Part shown: positions 56,695-64,000 of the stretch, one piece after another
How the letters are laid out: the number at the start of each line of letters is the position of its first letter
Position numbering within the stretch: position 1 is the stretch's first letter
NCBI RefSeq assembly: GCF_013204885.1
Contig: NZ_JABMKX010000012.1
Span: 248,001-312,000 of the forward strand
DNA: 64,000 nt
DNA from: Paenibacillus tritici
Lineage (GTDB): Bacteria > Bacillota > Bacilli > Paenibacillales > Paenibacillaceae
Direction: 5' to 3'
Program-made: the position numbers and the translations under genes
The notes under the pieces: generated by a model
Seen by the model: only the letters and a program-made list of their open reading frames with translations
What the model was told of the DNA's origin: nothing
The model's database searches: none

Positions 56695-58317
56695 TTATGG
56701 CTTGGCGTCATCCGTGGATGGCTCTCTGCCGTCCTCTTCCGGCGGCACAGCCTTGAATTCACTGGGATTTCGGCCGCTGTATTTCTTGAAGACCTTGGAG
56801 AAATACGCCCGGTCGGAGAAGCCGAGCGTGTAGGCCACATTCTCCACGGTTTCATGCGGACGGGCCAGCATCGTGATCGCCATGTTCATTTTGTACTGAT
56901 TGACGTAGTCGGTGAAATTAACGCCGGACAGCTTCTTGAAATAGCGGGAGAAGTAGCTGGCGTTCAGATGCAGATGCTCCGCCATATCGGTTGAGGTCAC
57001 CATCTGGTCCACATGCTCCTCCAGGAACTGGTCGACGGCCTGAAGCCGGATGTCCTTCGCTTCTGCGGCAGCCGGGGCCAGCGTATGCTGTCTCCACAGA
57101 TTCCTCAGCTCCCGCTTGGTCAAGCCCGCCGCCTCCCGGATATGAACCGTCTGCTCCAGCTGCGTGAAGAACTCCTCCTCAGCCAGCCCCCCGGCCTCAA
57201 AGGCCAGCTGCCGCACAAAATTGCCGCAGGCCTCCTTCACCAGCCGGGGCAGCAGCCGCTCCGCCGCTGCCTGCTGTGTCCACTGATTCACCGCCAGATC
57301 AATCCAGGCGGCCTGCCCCTCCTCCAGCGCCAGCGACAGCATCCCGCGTTCCTTCTCTCCGCGCCATTCAGCGGTCTGCCCGAAATCCGCCTGTTCATCA
57401 AGGGCAGCAATAGGCGTAACCGCCTTATAGAAGTTATACTCGCGGCTGTCCATGAGCGTCTTATACAGCGAGTCGAAGTTGCGCAACGGTACGGAAGCGC
57501 CGGAGTAGAAGCCCCGCAGGGTAATTTTCAGATACTGCTCCACCTTGTCCATGACCGCTTGCATGAAGGCAGTCAGCGTATTCTCCGCAACCCCGGGGTC
57601 CGCCACATTCCAGACCAGATAGAGGTCGGCCTCCCTGCTCATGATAGGTGTAATGGAAGGCTCTCCGGCGGACAGCTCCAGCGCGATATTGTTCACGGCA
57701 AAATGAATCAGCGGAATATCCTTATACCGGTAACGTTCCGTTACCGAAGCGGCATCCATATGCAGAAATCCATGGCGCAGATAAGGCAGCTTCCAGGAGA
57801 TGCCCAGGCGTTCACCGAATTCCAGGGTACTCTCCTGGTCTGCCGCACCGGACAAAAGCTGTTTCAGGAAGCTCTGCTTCAGCACTTCCTTATTGCGCTC
57901 AATAGCCTGGCGGAAGGAGTAGCGCTCCAGCAGCTCCTCCCGGCTTTTGAAGCGGCTCATCGCTTTGCCCAGACTGCCCTTAAGCTGCTCGGGCGACAGT
58001 TCATCCTTAATCAGATAATCATCCGCCTCCAATTGGATAGCCCGCTTCGAGTAATGGAAGTCCTCATAGCAGGTCAGGAAGATCAGCCGCACCTCCGGCT
58101 TGGTGATCCGGAAGGCAGCCGCAAGCTCCAGCCCGTCCATGCCCGGCAGGCCGATGTCGATAATAACGAGATCGGGCAATACATCATGGAACTGCTCCAG
58201 CGCATCCTCACTGCTGTAAGCCGAAGCTACAAGCTGCAGATCCAGCCCCAGAGACCCGAGCAGATATTCTACATACTCCAGCATCGGGACATCATCATCT
58301 ATCAGCATCAGGGTCAT
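56695..58317 (-). CDS. YesN-type response regulator with AraC output domain
   Basis: 540 residues: receiver (about 1-122) with LIDDD and phosphoacceptor Asp in VIIDIGLPGMDG near 54, Lys in DDYLIKDELS near 104; a long helical/mixed linker (about 130-425); AraC-type double HTH at the C terminus (about 430-530; FSRYFKKLSGVNFTDYVNQY, VAYTLGFSDRAYFSKVFKKY). Paired with the sensor kinase upstream, whose last codons it overlaps by about 23 bases. A TTG at 58320 with better spacing to AAGGAGG may be the actual start. Likely activates this locus in response to an oligosaccharide. Confidence 0.93.
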   Translation of the reverse strand: MTLMLIDDDVPMLEYVEYLLGSLGLDLQLVASAYSSEDALEQFHDVLPDLVIIDIGLPGMDGLELAAAFRITKPEVRLIFLTCYEDFHYSKRAIQLEADDYLIKDELSPEQLKGSLGKAMSRFKSREELLERYSFRQAIERNKEVLKQSFLKQLLSGAADQESTLEFGERLGISWKLPYLRHGFLHMDAASVTERYRYKDIPLIHFAVNNIALELSAGEPSITPIMSREADLYLVWNVADPGVAENTLTAFMQAVMDKVEQYLKITLRGFYSGASVPLRNFDSLYKTLMDSREYNFYKAVTPIAALDEQADFGQTAEWRGEKERGMLSLALEEGQAAWIDLAVNQWTQQAAAERLLPRLVKEACGNFVRQLAFEAGGLAEEEFFTQLEQTVHIREAAGLTKRELRNLWRQHTLAPAAAEAKDIRLQAVDQFLEEHVDQMVTSTDMAEHLHLNASYFSRYFKKLSGVNFTDYVNQYKMNMAITMLARPHETVENVAYTLGFSDRAYFSKVFKKYSGRNPSEFKAVPPEEDGREPSTDDAKP

Positions 58318-60043
58318 CAAGGGGAACCGCCTCCTTCTCACTGGTTATAGGGATATATAGGGTAAACGTCATGCCTTCCTCTGTGCCTGCCTGCGCGCTC
58401 AACCGCGCACGGTATCCGTACAATACCTCCAGCCGGCGTGCCGTGTTCACCAGCCCGACCCCTTTTTCCGGCCACAGCGCCGTGTCTTCACTGCCTTGCA
58501 GACGCCGGTTCAGGCGCTGGAGCTTATCCTCCGGCATCCCCCGGCCATTATCGCTGATGCTGATCTTCAGCAGATCCTGTTCCATCTCTGCTTCGAGCCG
58601 GATCGCCGGATTCTGCGGACGGGCCGAGAAGCCGTGGCTGATGGCATTCTCGACAATGGGCTGCAGCAGCAGCCTCGGCAGCATCACCGCTCCAGCCTCC
58701 CCGTCCAGCACACATTCAAAAGCAATATCCAAACGGTTGCGGATCTGCATCACCTGCACGTAGCTGCCAAGCACCCGGCACTCTTCCGCCAGCTCCAGCG
58801 GCTTGTCCACATGGACGTACACGCGCAGCAGCTTCATCAGTGCATCAATCATGGCACCGTGCGGCTCATCCCCGCTTAGCAGCAGATCCACCTTGATCGA
58901 ATTGAGCGTATTGAGCAGGAAATGGGGCCGGATCTGCGCCGCCAGCGCCTGAAGCTCCAGCCGCCTTTTCTCCTCCTGCTCACTCTCGACCTGCTGCAGA
59001 AGCTGGTTCATATCGTCCAGCATCTGATTAAAAGCGGCAGACAGCACCGCCACCTCATCCTTCCCCCGGACGGGTATCCGCACTGCGCGGTTGCCGCCGA
59101 CATACTGCTTGACGCTGGTCCGCAGCAGGCTGATCGGCTTGTTCATATATCCGGCCCACAGCATCGACAGGATCAGAAATGCCAGGAAGAACAGACCGAC
59201 CACCGATATCGAGACCAGAAATTCACGGTTGATATGACTGTCGATAGAATCGCGGGGCGTCTTGCTGGTGAGCAGCCAGCCTACCTTGGGGATGCGGACC
59301 TCACTAATCAGCAGCGAGCTTTCGTTGTCATTTTCCGCTTCACCCGTGACTGCGATGCTTCTCCCCTTCTGGTCCGCCAGCGAGAGCCTGCTCTCCGGAT
59401 TGCCCGTATCCAGCAGGTTACGGAAATAATGACTCGGAATGCCCACATACAGCCTCGCCAGCTTGTTCTGGTTCAGCGGGTCGGTAATGAAGCGTACCGC
59501 ATAATAATAATCCGGTGCAGCGGGGGTGCCGCCGTAGGGGAACCATTGCAGGGTTATTTTTTCCTGCTCATTCAGCTTGCCGCTCTCCTGCAGAAGACGC
59601 TCCGGCAATTCCGAGAAGACCGGAATCTCCTGGTTACCGATCAGAATCCGGTTCTCCCGGTTGACCAGCATGATCTGCAGATCAGCATCCAGCGACTGCA
59701 CCGACAGGATATTGGCCGTAGTCTTGAGTTTATTGTAGTGGGTATACACTCCGTAGTTCCCGAAGTTCCCGGTGTTTTTGAGATAACGCAGACTTTCCAG
59801 CACGGCCGGATCATACGCCTCAGAGAAATAAACCGAGACAAACGAGATGCTGTCTACGGTTTTCTCTATTTGACTTCCGATCACCTTCAGGGTCTCCTCA
59901 TTGGAACGGGCGATTTTGTCACTCACATTCTCTCTAACGGAGGTGTACGACCAGAAGGTAACGACAATAAAAGGCAGCAGAATCAGGATCAGGAACGTGA
60001 ACTGCAGTCTGCGATGGAAAGAAAAACGGCTTACCCATTTCAT
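58295..60043 (-). CDS. YesM-type sensor histidine kinase
   Basis: 582 residues: membrane helix (about 14-34), extracytoplasmic Cache-like sensor (about 40-280), second helix (about 283-303), HAMP (about 305-358), then a His_kinase domain with the phosphorylation site AAQIRPHFLLNTLNSIKV near 385 and ATPase boxes ENAISHGF, DNGRGMP and GVGLVN. ATG at 60043 follows AAGGTGG by seven bases. Receives an extracellular signal, probably a sugar presented directly or through the binding protein encoded just upstream. Confidence 0.93.
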   Translation of the reverse strand: MKWVSRFSFHRRLQFTFLILILLPFIVVTFWSYTSVRENVSDKIARSNEETLKVIGSQIEKTVDSISFVSVYFSEAYDPAVLESLRYLKNTGNFGNYGVYTHYNKLKTTANILSVQSLDADLQIMLVNRENRILIGNQEIPVFSELPERLLQESGKLNEQEKITLQWFPYGGTPAAPDYYYAVRFITDPLNQNKLARLYVGIPSHYFRNLLDTGNPESRLSLADQKGRSIAVTGEAENDNESSLLISEVRIPKVGWLLTSKTPRDSIDSHINREFLVSISVVGLFFLAFLILSMLWAGYMNKPISLLRTSVKQYVGGNRAVRIPVRGKDEVAVLSAAFNQMLDDMNQLLQQVESEQEEKRRLELQALAAQIRPHFLLNTLNSIKVDLLLSGDEPHGAMIDALMKLLRVYVHVDKPLELAEECRVLGSYVQVMQIRNRLDIAFECVLDGEAGAVMLPRLLLQPIVENAISHGFSARPQNPAIRLEAEMEQDLLKISISDNGRGMPEDKLQRLNRRLQGSEDTALWPEKGVGLVNTARRLEVLYGYRARLSAQAGTEEGMTFTLYIPITSEKEAVPLDDPDADR

Positions 60044-60126
60044 AAGCATTCCACCTTGTACTGTAGTATAAAGATTCATTCGTCCCTATTATAATCCATA
60101 ATCGCTGCTGCCTTATGCTTCATTCG

Positions 60127-61491
60127 TTATTTCTGGTTGGCCTGAACTACCTTTTCCACCTCGGCTGTCATTTCACCCTTGATCTCCTCGAAGCTGCGGT
60201 TATCCAGGATGTAGCTGGCGAAGCCGTTCTCCACAATCGCTTTCAGTTCACTGCCGTAAGGCACGCTGAAGGTATCGGGCATTTTAAGGTTAGGATCGAA
60301 CAGCGTTTTGGATAAGGAGGCGGTATCGATCAGGTCTATATTTTCACCGAAAAATCCGTTAATCAGCTCTGCTCCGTCCACACCCTTGAAGGCCGGAATT
60401 TCCTTGGTGAACTTATAGGCTTCCTTGGACATCCAGCGGATGAAGTCATACGAGGCTTCCTTGTTCGCTGATTTCGCACCCATGGCCAACCCGCCGCCGG
60501 AGATATTCGTCATGCCCAGCTCTTTGCTGTCCACGGAGCGCGGCAGCGGTGCGTACATGCTCTGGAACTCATGCGGGAATTTCTCCAGATTCAGCGCCGC
60601 TCTGACTGCATAGCTTGGCACAGCCAGCATACTGGCATTTCCGGCAAAAAACTGCTGCAGCACATGATAGTTCGAGGCCAGCACATCGGCATACGGCTCA
60701 ACACTCTTGTCTTCCTTCTCCATCACGCGGCGGAGATTGAAGAAGTACTCGAAGGACGGATCATCAAAAATCGGCTTCAGGTCTGCACTCAGCTGCGGAT
60801 GCGGCTTCTCGGTGTAAGCGATAACGTTCGGATATTCTCCCCACGTGTGGAAGTACGTTCCGAAGTGCTCGGGTGTCGTCAGCTTTTTGGCATAATCACG
60901 GAAATCATCCCAGGTCCAGCCCATCTCAGGCAGGGACAGCCCTGCGGCTTCCAGATGATCCTTATTGAAGACAGTCAGCCACTGCGTCGAGCTTGGCAGA
61001 ATGCCGTATACCTTATCCTCCAGCTTCAACAGCTTGGAATATTCATCCTCAGGCTTGATGCTCTCCTGTTCAAAAAAGGAGTTAAGCGGTTCCACAACAC
61101 CGCGTGAGGCACGCTCCAGCAGTTCATCCTCGTTCCCGGTCATGAACACATCGACCACTTCTCCGCCGGCTACCAGAATATCCAGCTTCTTCATGAAATC
61201 GGTGCTGTCGCTGTTCTGAACCAGGGATTCGTATTCAACCTCTACTTTATCCTGAGCTGCGTTATAAGCCTGCACGGCCTGGAAGATCGGCTCTTCCGGC
61301 TTATCCGCCTTGAACGTGTAGAATTTGATCTTCGCTTTGCCTGCGGGCTGGGCTGTGCTGCTGCCCCCGGCAGCCGGATCAGCCGAGGCCGGTGCGTCGG
61401 TTGCCGCTGATGAGTTGCCTCCATTCCCGCCGCACGCGGTGACGGAGAGCATGAGGAGCATACTGGCTAGCATTAACGGTAGTTTTTTCAA
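60127..61491 (-). CDS. Sugar ABC transporter substrate-binding lipoprotein
   Basis: 454 residues from the TTG at 61491 (GGGGG seven bases upstream). Lipoprotein signal LSVTACGG with Cys near 20, then a Ser/Ala/Pro linker and the SBP_bac_1 fold (about 50-450), features such as FMTGNEDELLERA, TWDDFRDYAKKL and EASYDFIRWMS. Binds an oligosaccharide outside the membrane for the two permeases encoded upstream. No ATPase gene is present in the locus; a shared MsmX-type ATPase elsewhere is the usual solution. Confidence 0.93.
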   Translation of the reverse strand: MKKLPLMLASMLLMLSVTACGGNGGNSSAATDAPASADPAAGGSSTAQPAGKAKIKFYTFKADKPEEPIFQAVQAYNAAQDKVEVEYESLVQNSDSTDFMKKLDILVAGGEVVDVFMTGNEDELLERASRGVVEPLNSFFEQESIKPEDEYSKLLKLEDKVYGILPSSTQWLTVFNKDHLEAAGLSLPEMGWTWDDFRDYAKKLTTPEHFGTYFHTWGEYPNVIAYTEKPHPQLSADLKPIFDDPSFEYFFNLRRVMEKEDKSVEPYADVLASNYHVLQQFFAGNASMLAVPSYAVRAALNLEKFPHEFQSMYAPLPRSVDSKELGMTNISGGGLAMGAKSANKEASYDFIRWMSKEAYKFTKEIPAFKGVDGAELINGFFGENIDLIDTASLSKTLFDPNLKMPDTFSVPYGSELKAIVENGFASYILDNRSFEEIKGEMTAEVEKVVQANQK

Positions 61492-61593
61492 AGCAATTCC
61501 CCCTTGATTTGTGGTCTGCAGGCTCATTATACAATCTAAGCTCCGCGCACACCGTGTACAGCTATGCGGTGTACGCGTACATTTTTTTGACCT

Positions 61594-62430
61594 TTACCCT
61601 TTAACCCCGCCGATGGCAATTCCGTCGATGACCTGCTTTTGCAGCGCCAGGAAGAGTACCAGCAGCGGCAGGATCGCCGCCACGGAAGCCATCATCATGA
61701 CGGAGATTTGCGTGCCGAATTCCTCCTTGAAAAACTGCATCCCGAGCGGAATGGTGTACAGCTTGGTCGAATTCAGCATAATCAGCGGCCCCTGGTAATC
61801 ATTCCAGGTCCAGATGAACTTGATAATCCCTACGGTAGCCAGAATCGGCCGGCTCAGCGGCAGCGCCACACTCCAGAAGATCCGGAAGAACCCGGCACCG
61901 TCCAGCTCGGCAGCTTCCAGCATATCATTATGAATGCCGATCATGAACTGGCGCAGCAGGAAGGTGAAGTAGCTGGAGAACATCCCCATCAGGATGAGCG
62001 CTGCGTGGGAGTCGTAGAGTCCCAGCTCCTTAATCATAATATAGCGCGGAACCAGTGTCGCCTGCTCCGGGATCATCATGAAGGCCAGCATCAGGGTGAA
62101 GACCACGGTTCTGCCCTTGAAATCAAGCTTGGCGAGCGCATACCCGGCCATAGCCGAGATTACAATGGTCGCCAGGGTGGAGATCAGGGCGATTTTGAGC
62201 GAGTTCATATAGAACAATCCAAACGCCACATCGCCCATCCACACCGCCTTGAAGTTGGCGACCAGATTCCAGTCGTTGGGAATCCACTGAATCGGGAAGG
62301 TCCAGACCTCCTTCTCCGTCTTGGAGGCGGCGGACAGCATCCACACCAGCGGCATCAGGAAGAATACCGAGAGCAGGGCGAACAGGGCCGTAAAGATCAG
62401 ATTGCCGGTCTTGAATTTTCTCTTTGTCAT
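61594..62430 (-). CDS. Sugar ABC transporter permease (MalG type)
   Basis: 278 residues, six membrane helices, with the EAA loop ML-EAAELDGAGFFRIFWSV near 168-186 that contacts the ATPase. The WMLSAASKTEKEVW start and the C-terminal QKQVIDGIAIGGVKG ending are typical of the CUT1 second permease. 25 bases after the MalF-type gene and about 100 before the binding-protein gene; a palindrome TGTACGCGTACA (61570-61581) lies in that last gap. Confidence 0.94.
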   Translation of the reverse strand: MTKRKFKTGNLIFTALFALLSVFFLMPLVWMLSAASKTEKEVWTFPIQWIPNDWNLVANFKAVWMGDVAFGLFYMNSLKIALISTLATIVISAMAGYALAKLDFKGRTVVFTLMLAFMMIPEQATLVPRYIMIKELGLYDSHAALILMGMFSSYFTFLLRQFMIGIHNDMLEAAELDGAGFFRIFWSVALPLSRPILATVGIIKFIWTWNDYQGPLIMLNSTKLYTIPLGMQFFKEEFGTQISVMMMASVAAILPLLVLFLALQKQVIDGIAIGGVKG

Positions 62431-62455
62431 TGCCTTTCGTTCCTTTCGCCGTGGA

Positions 62456-63394
62456 CTAATAATGGACTTTGCGGTTCTGTGTCATCCAGGTAATCGAGGT
62501 GACCAGCATGATGATGAGGAACAGCACCCAGGACATCGCCGAGGCATAGCCCATTTTGAAGCGCTCGAAGCCTTCCTCATAAATCTGGTACACGATAACC
62601 GTACTCGAATAGTTGGGACCGCCGTTCGTCAGGAACTTGATCATGTCGAATATTTTGAAGGAGGAAATCGTACTGGTAATCGCCAGGAAAAATGTGGTCG
62701 GACCCAGCAGCGGCAGCGTAATCCGCCGGAACTGTCCGATCCCGCTGGCCCCGTCAATGGTAGCCGCCTCATACAGCTCCTCTGGAATATTCGTCATCCC
62801 TGCCAGGAAAATAATAATCTGATACCCCAGCAGCTGCCAGACATAGATGATCATAATGGCAATCAGCGAGAAGCTGGTATCGACCAGCCAGCGCGGCGGC
62901 TCAGATAACCCGATCTGCATCAGAATCTGGTTGATCGGTCCTTTGGACGGGTGATAGAGCGCCTGCCAGACGGCGGCAATTGCTACCGTGGAGCAGATAT
63001 AGGGTACGAAAAAGGCTACTTTGAAGAACGTCTTGGCATACAGCTTCTTATGGATCAGCGCCGAGAGCACCACTCCGAGCAGCATGGTAACAGGCACTGT
63101 GCCCACTGTAAACAGCACATTGTTCTTCAGAGCCAGCAGGAAGCGGTTATCCTTAAACAGCTCGACGAAGTTATCCAGGCCGACGAAGTTGATCGCCGAC
63201 AAGCCTCCGACCAGATTCCATTCTGTCAGGCTGAGGAACAGGCTGAACAAGAGCGGGAATACCGCGATTACGAGCATTCCGATGACTTCTGGAGCAATGA
63301 ACAGCCATCCGGCGAGCTGCTCCCGTCTTTTGCGCGTCCAGTAGGTTCCGGCAGATGGCTTAGCGGTCTTGCGGGTAACGGCAGATTGACTCAT
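62456..63394 (-). CDS. Sugar ABC transporter permease (MalF type)
   Basis: 312 residues, six helices, basic N terminus (RKRREQLAGW), EAA loop ELYEAATIDGASGIGQFRRI near 215-235. Forms the CUT1 channel with the MalG-type permease. Its ATG overlaps the stop of the upstream FAD oxidoreductase gene (ATGA), so that oxidoreductase is part of the same transcript. Confidence 0.94.
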   Translation of the reverse strand: MSQSAVTRKTAKPSAGTYWTRKRREQLAGWLFIAPEVIGMLVIAVFPLLFSLFLSLTEWNLVGGLSAINFVGLDNFVELFKDNRFLLALKNNVLFTVGTVPVTMLLGVVLSALIHKKLYAKTFFKVAFFVPYICSTVAIAAVWQALYHPSKGPINQILMQIGLSEPPRWLVDTSFSLIAIMIIYVWQLLGYQIIIFLAGMTNIPEELYEAATIDGASGIGQFRRITLPLLGPTTFFLAITSTISSFKIFDMIKFLTNGGPNYSSTVIVYQIYEEGFERFKMGYASAMSWVLFLIIMLVTSITWMTQNRKVHY

Positions 63395-64000
63395 TCCATT
63401 CTCTCCCCTGCAGTTTCAGCTTGGTTGTCCGGCAGATAGCCGCCCTCTTCCCGCAGCCTAGTGCGAAGATGAGCGACATTAACGGCATGTACGTCGCCGC
63501 CGTTCTTAGCGGCAGCCAGAGCCGCAGCCATCCCGGCGGCTTCGCCCATCGCCAGGCAGACCGGCATGACCCGGACACTGCCCAGCACTCTGCGGTCGCA
63601 GGAGATGGAACGCCCGGCGACCAGAACGTTGCGCAGTCCGCGCGGCGTAAGGCAGCGGTACGGAATGCCGTGCGATTCGCCCGGCCCGTAGAGCGTGATG
63701 GCCAGGCTTGATCCATCCCCGCTCTGCTGCTCCTTCTGCGTGCCGTGTACATCAATGAAGTAGCTGTTACGGCAGATCTCATCGCCGAAGCTTCTGCGTG
63801 AGATGTAGTCCTCCGCCGTCAGGACGTAATCACCGGTAATCCGCCGGGATTCCCGCGTTCCGATCAGCGTGCCTGTACTCATGACCACCGCGTTGCCGAA
63901 GGCCGCAGGGTGGACAGCAGCAAGCATGTCCCGGTAGGCGGCTGCCATCTTGCGTCCCTCTACCAGCGCCCCGGATACGGAGAAGGGATTGGTGTTATCG
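63391..64000 (-). CDS. FAD-dependent oxidoreductase 2 (5' end outside window)
   Basis: The C-terminal 203 codons of a protein homologous to oxidoreductase 1: shared RNSYFID, SHGIPYRC, VAGRSISCDRRVLGSVRVMP and AMGEAAGMAAALA segments. The N-terminal FAD Rossmann motif is beyond the window edge. It is the first visible gene of the locus. Two paralogues in one transcript suggest two successive or stereospecific steps on the same sugar (inference). Confidence 0.85.
   Translation of the reverse strand, partial: DNTNPFSVSGALVEGRKMAAAYRDMLAAVHPAAFGNAVVMSTGTLIGTRESRRITGDYVLTAEDYISRRSFGDEICRNSYFIDVHGTQKEQQSGDGSSLAITLYGPGESHGIPYRCLTPRGLRNVLVAGRSISCDRRVLGSVRVMPVCLAMGEAAGMAAALAAAKNGGDVHAVNVAHLRTRLREEGGYLPDNQAETAGERME

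Noticed and set aside
61570..61581. Palindrome TGTACGCGTACA between permease and binding-protein genes as operator
   Set aside because: Inside an evident operon; a TATAAT at 61531-61526 lacks a -35, so an internal promoter is not supported.

Overview
The window looks like a chromosomal segment of a Paenibacillus-type Firmicute. Evidence seen: strong AGGAGG-type ribosome binding sites, many TTG and GTG starts, sigma-A promoters, a hemE-hemH-hemY operon, cshA, pfkA, ytpB-like (DUF2600), yitT, tpx, YuzB-like (DUF1450), YkvA-like and small YjcZ-like genes. It also has a YesM/YesN two-component pair next to a sugar ABC transporter and a beta-helix protein, a layout frequent in polysaccharide-degrading Paenibacillus. 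I see no rRNA, tRNA, prophage, CRISPR or intact insertion sequence.

Layout. 1-7.2 kb: housekeeping genes (pyrD fragment, an L,D-transpeptidase, ferredoxin, dinB, cimA, a TlpA-like thioredoxin). 7.3-8.45 kb: gene-free repeat island. 8.5-12.2 kb: ammonium transporter operon (amt, a GlnD-like nucleotidyltransferase-domain protein, a DnaQ-like exonuclease) with a GlnR/TnrA-type site just downstream of its promoter. 12.2-24.2 kb: MerR and GltC-like regulators, YugP-type metalloprotease, rhomboid, tpx, a 6S-RNA-like transcript with its own promoter and terminator, DUF624, cshA, yitT, a DUF4015 protein and a MATE exporter. 24.2-27.0 kb: a persulfide-sulfur module, in which a four-domain fusion protein is followed by a CstR-like repressor (Cys31/Cys60) behind a promoter carrying two CsoR/CstR-type palindromes. 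27.2-35.2 kb: pfkA, terpene synthase-like gene, MFS, csp, pepF with two good translation starts, lapA-domain and M42 peptidase genes. 35.2-36.7 kb: second repeat island. 36.8-50.3 kb: ABC-F, TetR, DUF92, FAH, GDPD, CapA, hemY-hemH-hemE, MFS, O-methyltransferase and ypsC. 50.4-51.9 kb: a predicted nuclease/HTH gene flanked on both sides by arrays with the same 52-bp period. 52-53 kb: DUF1450, HesB-like and YkvA genes. 53-64 kb: one long minus-strand carbohydrate locus (FAD oxidoreductase, two permeases, binding protein, sensor kinase, response regulator, second FAD oxidoreductase, secreted beta-helix protein), ended by a terminator at 52966-53018; the far 5' end lies outside the window.

Repeats. 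Beyond the genes, the main signal is several families of palindromic or tandem intergenic repeats. Two dispersed families show paired base changes between copies (7.7 and 35.5 kb; 27.0 and 43.3 kb, with a third, arm-less copy at 36.5 kb), which argues that the folded form is maintained.
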